DNA from: a bacterium
Lineage (GTDB): Bacteria; Auribacterota; UBA3054; B51-G9
DNA: 10,908 nucleotides
Assembly: GCA_029933535.1 (NCBI GenBank)
Contig: JAOZNZ010000066.1
Coordinates: 1-10,908, forward strand
Direction of reading: 5' to 3'
How positions within the stretch are numbered: the first letter of the stretch is position 1; every line of letters starts with the position of its first letter. The notes under the pieces are model-generated. The model was not told where the DNA came from and searched no databases. It saw only the letters and a program-made list of their open reading frames with translations. This document shows positions 7,253-10,908 of the stretch, piece by piece. A program made the position numbers and the translations under genes.

Positions 7253-7446
7253 GTGCAAATTTTTCCTTTGAATCAAAAATGTAATAATACAGCATTGATG
7301 CACTGTCATACTTATTAGTATTTAGGCCGTACGTACTTTAAAGTTTTTAAATCCGGAAATATGTGTCTGTTAAATATCTATGTTAATAGATGTTAAACAA
7401 AAAATTGCACTATGGCAAACTTTTTAAAACTTTTCCAATTGCGATT

Positions 7447-7475
7447 TTGCAATTCTTTGGTGAAAATGATACAAT
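7447..7475 (+). promoter_or_regulatory. Sigma-70 promoter for the metallophosphoesterase
   Basis: TTGCAA (7447-7452) and TACAAT (7470-7475) are separated by 17 bp. The predicted start near 7482 leaves a short leader of about 30 nt. Confidence 0.6.
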
Positions 7476-7512
7476 TATTAAAATTTAAACCAAAAAATAA
7501 AATATTATTACA

Positions 7513-8226
7513 ATGAAAATACTTATTATCTCTGACTTACATAGTAACATTTGCGCATTGGAAGCTATTTGGAAACAAGAACATGATAGTGATGCTGTTT
7601 ACTGTGCAGGGGATTTGGTTGATTACGGGCCATATCCTAAAGAAGTGCTGAACTGGGTGCAATCTCATGATGTTCACTGTGTACAAGGAAATCATGACCG
7701 GTGGCTTGTAAATTGTTACCGTGATGGAAACACGTTAGAGTGTATGCCATTGGATGAGCGTACCTGGGCATACCATAATGTAAGTCTGTTAGACGAACGG
7801 GACATCAAATATTTGGAGCAATTACCCGCGACAATTACATTTGAATCAGATGGTGTAAAATATGGCATAACACATCTCTATCAAGAGTATGAAGAAATAG
7901 TCAGTATACACGCGTATAAAGAATTTCTTGAAAAAGACGCCCAAACAGGGGACGGGACTTGCATCTCAAAATTTATATTTGGGCACACACATAGACAAGC
8001 AGTCAGATATTTGAGTGATAAACTGCTGTGGCTGAACCCGGGGAGCGTATCATATCGTCGGAATGATGATCCGGATCAAACTGCCCACTACGCTACAATT
8101 ACCGATGGAACGATAGCATTAAAACGGTTGGCATACGATATAAAGCCATTACGCAGATATGTGAATCAAGTATCTCTTAAAGAAGCGGAAATGAATGTTG
8201 CCAAACAGTTTTTTGGGCCACGATGA
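7513..8226 (+). CDS. Calcineurin-like metallophosphoesterase
   Basis: The 237-residue product has the full dinuclear-metal set of this superfamily: DLH (Asp8, His10), GDLVDYGP (Asp34), GNHD (Asn60, His61), a later His121 in GITHLY, and GHTH (His158, His160) followed by NPGSV (175-179). The GDLVDYGPYPKEV and NPGS patterns resemble the compact cytoplasmic Metallophos_2 type proteins (YfcE/MJ0936-like and Ap4A-hydrolase-like groups), which hydrolyse phosphodiesters or phosphomonoesters; the substrate is unknown. There is no signal peptide. The start at 7513 begins directly with beta-strand MKILIISDLH; no Shine-Dalgarno sequence is seen before it. It stands alone, between a divergent promoter and a repeat cluster, with no functional link to the surface-protein genes evident. 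Confidence 0.93.
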   Translation: MKILIISDLHSNICALEAIWKQEHDSDAVYCAGDLVDYGPYPKEVLNWVQSHDVHCVQGNHDRWLVNCYRDGNTLECMPLDERTWAYHNVSLLDERDIKYLEQLPATITFESDGVKYGITHLYQEYEEIVSIHAYKEFLEKDAQTGDGTCISKFIFGHTHRQAVRYLSDKLLWLNPGSVSYRRNDDPDQTAHYATITDGTIALKRLAYDIKPLRRYVNQVSLKEAEMNVAKQFFGPR

Positions 8227-8246
8227 AAATCATTTTTTGAAGACCC

Positions 8247-8527
8247 CCTAATTAGACGACGCTCGAAAAGGGGTGGAACATCTGAATCCTGAAAGTCATC
8301 TAAAGCAATTCCCCCTTTCCTAAAGGGGGTTAGGGGGATTTTCTCTTTCAATTAGCATGAACTATTTCATTAGTTTTTCGATGTCTTTGGCGATTATTAA
8401 ATGGTTTCCTCATTTTTTTGAAATTTTTGTTTATTCCAATTTTTTTAAATCCCCCAACCCCCTTTAAAAAAGGGGGACTTTAACGCCGCTTTGCGGCTGA
8501 ACCCTTTTCGAGCAACGCTTAATTAGG
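8247..8527. repeat. MITE-like composite inverted-repeat element, about 281 bp
   Basis: The ends are perfect 8-bp inverted repeats, CCTAATTA (8247-8254) and TAATTAGG (8520-8527), extended by GCTCGAAAAGGG (from 8261, and inverted within 8502-8513). Further in, two copies of a hairpin lie in inverted orientation: CCCCCTTT/AAAGGGGG at 8311-8318/8322-8329 and at 8458-8465/8469-8476. Each copy is flanked by a second G-run (TTAGGGGGATTT or TTGGGGGATTT). The arms share ends and hairpins but differ between them, and the roughly 105-bp centre is unrelated AT-rich DNA. No transposase is encoded. A minus-strand open frame at 8166-8351 is a product of the repeat. Confidence 0.75.
8311..8329. other. G/C-run hairpin inside the composite repeat
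   Basis: CCCCCTTT and AAAGGGGG form a perfect 8-bp stem around a 3-nt loop, 85 bp after the metallophosphoesterase stop. The T-rich stretch comes 10 nt later, so it is at best a weak terminator; no better terminator for that gene is seen. Confidence 0.5.
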
Positions 8528-8567
8528 ACGCTGGGGAACCCGGCATACGCGGGTCGCAGCAGCGTCC
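8526..8567. repeat. GC-rich palindromic hairpin next to the composite repeat
   Basis: The outer arms GGACGCTG (8526-8533) and CAGCGTCC (8560-8567) enclose inner arms ACCCG (8538-8542) and CGGGT (8550-8554). The hairpin overlaps the last two bases of the element at 8247-8527, and its GC content is far above that of the surroundings. It resembles a REP-type extragenic palindrome. No T-run follows on either strand. Confidence 0.7.
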
Positions 8568-8621
8568 CTCCATCATTCCATTTCCGTGCCTATCGGCCCA
8601 TCCTTCCAAAAGGAATCTGCT

Positions 8622-8650
8622 ACTACTCACTACTCGACTACTCACTATTA
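8622..8650. repeat. Heptamer array, four units, at the 3' side of the duplicated PEP-CTERM gene
   Basis: Units actactc, actactc, (one inserted g), actactc, actatta. The array lies 20 bp past the stop codon of the minus-strand gene, as the other arrays lie at or near gene ends. Confidence 0.75.
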
Positions 8651-8669
8651 ACCCCGTCAATGTCCTGGC

Positions 8670-10073
8670 TTACCTGCGGCGTAAAAACGCGAGCCCGAGT
8701 AAAAAGCAGCCAACCAAAAACGTTGCAGGTTCAGGTATTCCGATAATATCGACTTCTCCAATAGTTGAACCGCCACTTGATCCCTCTACTTTATGTGTAA
8801 GATCAACCCATGTAGTATCCATAACACCGAGGAATCTTATTTTTATTGATGTAACGTCATCTGCAAGAGATCCATCCGGAACGGTATCATATAATCTTGC
8901 TACACAATTATAATCTGCATAACCATCGCTGCTTTCCCCCCATTCCCCAAAACTCACAGCACCTATATAGGTGTAATCGTCGGCATCGGTGCCTGTAGTA
9001 GAATAATAAACTTCTCCATAAGTAAAGAGCCTAGGATCGCCCGCTCGGCTGAAGACTTGAACAGCCTGAACTATTTTGGGTGAATCAAAATCACAATTCC
9101 ATTCCAAAGTCAGCGGTGACGGTATTGGTGCGTCCCACAGAAGTACTCCGGTTCCTCCCACAGTAAGAGGTTCACCGGCACCAAGCTCACCATCTACAGG
9201 TGAATTGAATAAAAATTCAAATTTATTACTGATGAACTCTTCATATGTATGCATTCCGCCGGCAACTATATAATTTGTTGAGCCGGATAATTGGGCTAAA
9301 TCATCGCATTGCGGCTGAAACGGTAGATTTTCAAGATTATTTTCCCAAAAATATTCGTTGGTTATTGTTGTCGGTTCAGGAACTTTAATAATGTCTAATT
9401 CGTAAATTACACTTCCTGAAGCTCTCGTATAAAAATCATTTGTGATTGTGCCGGGATCTAATTTAATACCGCCCGGAATACCTCCGCCGTCATACCCGCA
9501 GTTTTTCTGCACGAATTTTACGGATGTGACATTAGTTGCAATAACACCGTCATCAGGATCATACAATCTTGCCAAACAATGTTCACTTACGTAATTAGTA
9601 CATGGATCTCCTGATTCGCCGAAAGTTGCTGTACCCACATGAGTGTAATCTGAATTATTAGTTGATATCCAAACTTCAAACCAGGTAAACAAACGTCGAT
9701 CACCCCAAAAGCTAAAAACGTGAACTTCCGCAATTTCTTTTGGAATATCAAAATCACAGCGAAATGTCGTATCGGCACCGGGACTTACTCCATCCCGAAA
9801 TATAGCTCTAAATTCAGGTGAATGAGGACCATAACTGCCGTCAACATTTGAATTAAACATAGAATCCAATACATCGCTGGCACTATGCAATGCCCCGGCT
9901 GTAATATATTTTGTTGAGCCGGCAGATTGAGCTAAATCATTCGCTTGCGGCTGAATTGAGAGATTCGCCAAGACATCGTTCCATTCATATACGTTAATAA
10001 TTGATGCTTGCATTACAACAGTAAGTGACAAAACGAATGACACGAGAATCATTTTAGTAATAAATTTTTTCAT
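8670..10073 (-). CDS. Duplicated-domain PEP-CTERM protein with a relic internal PEP motif
   Basis: The 467-residue product has a signal peptide (MKKFITK, hydrophobic 8-20, likely cut after Ala23). Two homologous halves follow, about 28-235 and 242-450. Paired segments include QPQANDLAQSAGSTKYI with QPQCDDLAQLSGSTNYI, MFNSNVDG with LFNSPVDG, and RRLFTWFEVWIS with PRLFTYGEVYYS. The beta-rich pattern (V.VFS..GD.RLFT..EV..ST....Y..VG) suggests a galactose-binding or discoidin-like jelly-roll domain; this is inference. The tail is PEP (447-449), a hydrophobic helix (450-463) and RRR. Half 1 ends ELDIIKVPEPT and half 2 ends EVDIIGIPEPA, so a second PEP sits at 232-234 without a helix. AAGGA 9 nt before the ATG supports the start. 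Its ligand and function are unknown. Confidence 0.88.
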   Translation of the reverse strand: MKKFITKMILVSFVLSLTVVMQASIINVYEWNDVLANLSIQPQANDLAQSAGSTKYITAGALHSASDVLDSMFNSNVDGSYGPHSPEFRAIFRDGVSPGADTTFRCDFDIPKEIAEVHVFSFWGDRRLFTWFEVWISTNNSDYTHVGTATFGESGDPCTNYVSEHCLARLYDPDDGVIATNVTSVKFVQKNCGYDGGGIPGGIKLDPGTITNDFYTRASGSVIYELDIIKVPEPTTITNEYFWENNLENLPFQPQCDDLAQLSGSTNYIVAGGMHTYEEFISNKFEFLFNSPVDGELGAGEPLTVGGTGVLLWDAPIPSPLTLEWNCDFDSPKIVQAVQVFSRAGDPRLFTYGEVYYSTTGTDADDYTYIGAVSFGEWGESSDGYADYNCVARLYDTVPDGSLADDVTSIKIRFLGVMDTTWVDLTHKVEGSSGGSTIGEVDIIGIPEPATFLVGCFLLGLAFLRRR

Positions 10074-10117
10074 AATTTTTTATCCTTTTGTTTTTTACAA
10101 TTATATTTATTGTTTAT

Positions 10118-10146
10118 ATTATATCACATAATTAATCAAAATTCAA
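10118..10146 (-). promoter_or_regulatory. Sigma-70 promoter for the duplicated PEP-CTERM gene
   Basis: On the minus strand, TTGAAT (10146-10141) and a perfect TATAAT (10123-10118) are separated by 17 bp. The predicted leader is about 38 nt. Confidence 0.72.
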
Positions 10147-10147
10147 A

Positions 10148-10166
10148 TGCAAGGCAAAAAATTGCA
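10148..10166. promoter_or_regulatory. Inverted repeat between divergent promoters, possible operator
   Basis: TGCAA-N9-TTGCA lies in the 26-bp gap between the two -35 boxes of the divergent promoters. A regulator bound there could affect both genes. Short and AT-rich, so weak evidence. Confidence 0.25.
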
Positions 10167-10172
10167 GTGGGC

Positions 10173-10201
10173 TTGATATTTTGCATGAAATATAATATAA
10201 T
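10173..10201 (+). promoter_or_regulatory. Sigma-70 promoter for the GspK-like gene
   Basis: TTGATA (10173-10178) and a perfect TATAAT (10196-10201) are separated by 17 bp. The predicted leader is about 27 nt and has no clear Shine-Dalgarno sequence. Confidence 0.7.
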
Positions 10202-10234
10202 ATAAATGTTACTTAAAACAATAAACATATAAAA

Positions 10235-10908
10235 ATGAAAAAAATAAAGCACACGCAGGGCGCTAATCGTGAAATCTTAATACCCAAATCCCAATGTAAA
10301 ACACGGATGTTCCACTTCAATTCCGGTAAATTACGGACCACGGATTATTCCGGTATCGCGTTAGTAGCGGTTCTCGCTATATTAGTTGTGCTCGCAATAA
10401 TGGCGGCATCGTTTACTGTTTTAATGAATATCGAAAGCAAGCAAAGTAAAGTTCATATCGCTTCTCAGCAGTTGGGGCTGCTTATTAATTCCGGTCTCGA
10501 ATATACCAAAGCAATACTTACGGCCGATGAACTCTGCTCTGACAATCGTATTAGTTCTATTTATGATTTAACAAAATCACCCGGATATTCCCGATGGACA
10601 ATTATGAAAGACGGCACGGGAAAAATAATTGGCAGATACAGAATACAAATCGAAGATGAAGCCGGTAAAGTAAATGTTCAAAAAGCTTTTCTATTAAAAA
10701 AATCTAAAGGATCAGGATGGGATACAGGTGAAATAAACCTGCCTCTCGCTCTTGGCGTTCCACCTAAAACCGCCAAAAGACTTATTGACTACCGCTTTGG
10801 GAAAAATAAACTCCCGGGAACTCGCGGAGATGACGACCATAACAATCTGATTCTAATGGCAGACGGGATTGATAATAACGCAAACGGAATAATTGATGAA
10901 GAAAACGA
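10235..10908 (+). CDS. GspK-like type II secretion minor pseudopilin, 3' end outside the window
   Basis: The first 224 codons are present and the frame runs off the right edge. A prepilin-type segment G40-IALVAVLAILVVLAIMAAS lies after a long basic leader; prepilin peptidase would cut after Gly40. The mature position 5 is Ala rather than Glu, as is usual for GspK, the tip pseudopilin of the type II secretion system. IEDEAGKVNVQ (139-149) matches the conserved GspK 'DE-x-GKxN' signature. Asp-rich DGIDNNANGIIDEE (210-223) resembles a calcium-binding loop. The 40-residue leader is long; an ATG at 10307 would give a 16-residue leader and is a possible true start, although the promoter at 10173-10201 fits either. 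GspK acts in the inner membrane and periplasm. No other secretion gene is visible to the left. Confidence 0.82.
   Translation, partial: MKKIKHTQGANREILIPKSQCKTRMFHFNSGKLRTTDYSGIALVAVLAILVVLAIMAASFTVLMNIESKQSKVHIASQQLGLLINSGLEYTKAILTADELCSDNRISSIYDLTKSPGYSRWTIMKDGTGKIIGRYRIQIEDEAGKVNVQKAFLLKKSKGSGWDTGEINLPLALGVPPKTAKRLIDYRFGKNKLPGTRGDDDHNNLILMADGIDNNANGIIDEEN

Larger units (their letters stand above)
7164..7512. other. Divergent promoter region
   Basis: These 349 bp contain the minus-strand promoter at 7224-7252, the plus-strand promoter at 7447-7475, and an inverted repeat AATTGC-N6-GCAATT (7437-7442, 7449-7454) that overlaps the plus -35 box and could be an operator. No gene or structured RNA is apparent in the middle, 7260-7430. 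Confidence 0.55.

Noticed and set aside
8166..8351. Minus-strand open frame of 61 codons with a proline/glycine-rich start
   Set aside because: It spans the composite inverted repeat and the end of the metallophosphoesterase gene; its sequence is explained by the G/C-run hairpin.
8247..8527. Integron attC site or attachment site
   Set aside because: No integrase and no attC-like core sites are visible; the ends fit a MITE or REP pair better.

Overview
This AT-rich window carries five complete protein-coding genes and the start of a sixth. Four of the six products are envelope proteins: three with an N-terminal signal peptide and a C-terminal PEP-CTERM sorting tail (Pro-Glu-Pro, hydrophobic helix, basic end), and one GspK-like type II secretion pseudopilin. 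PEP-CTERM tails, parallel beta-helix 'choice-of-anchor Q' type proteins and a type II secretion system together suggest a Gram-negative bacterium, most likely of the Planctomycetes-Verrucomicrobia-Chlamydiae group (Kiritimatiellota or Lentisphaerota-like). The taxonomy is inference; no rRNA or marker gene is present. The exosortase that would process the tails is not in the window.

Layout, left to right: a short 49-bp-period repeat and a heptamer array (1-136); a HAD-family phosphohydrolase on the minus strand (137-1090) with an opposite-orientation heptamer array in its leader; a 492-bp AT-rich intergenic region with a strong promoter; a single-module beta-helix PEP-CTERM protein on the plus strand (1583-3022); a 406-bp convergent intergenic region with an intrinsic terminator for each neighbour and an inverted repeat; a 1244-residue protein on the minus strand with three beta-helix modules and two PKD-like linkers (3429-7163), homologous to the plus-strand gene it faces; a divergent promoter region; a calcineurin-like metallophosphoesterase (7513-8226, plus); a 443-bp region filled with nested inverted repeats (a MITE-like element, a palindromic hairpin, a heptamer array); a duplicated PEP-CTERM protein on the minus strand (8670-10073); a divergent promoter region; and a GspK-like pseudopilin gene running off the right edge.

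Each gene has its own recognisable sigma-70 type promoter, all six with 17-nt spacers, so the genes look monocistronic. No classical defence, CRISPR or integrase system is visible. The most unusual signal is a family of 7-bp-period tandem arrays near the 3' ends of genes. One lies inside the reading frame of the 1244-residue protein and encodes most of its C-terminal membrane helix; gain or loss of a single heptamer would remove the basic tail. This could be a length-dependent switch of surface anchoring. A second notable point is that the 467-residue protein keeps a relic PEP motif at its internal duplication boundary.
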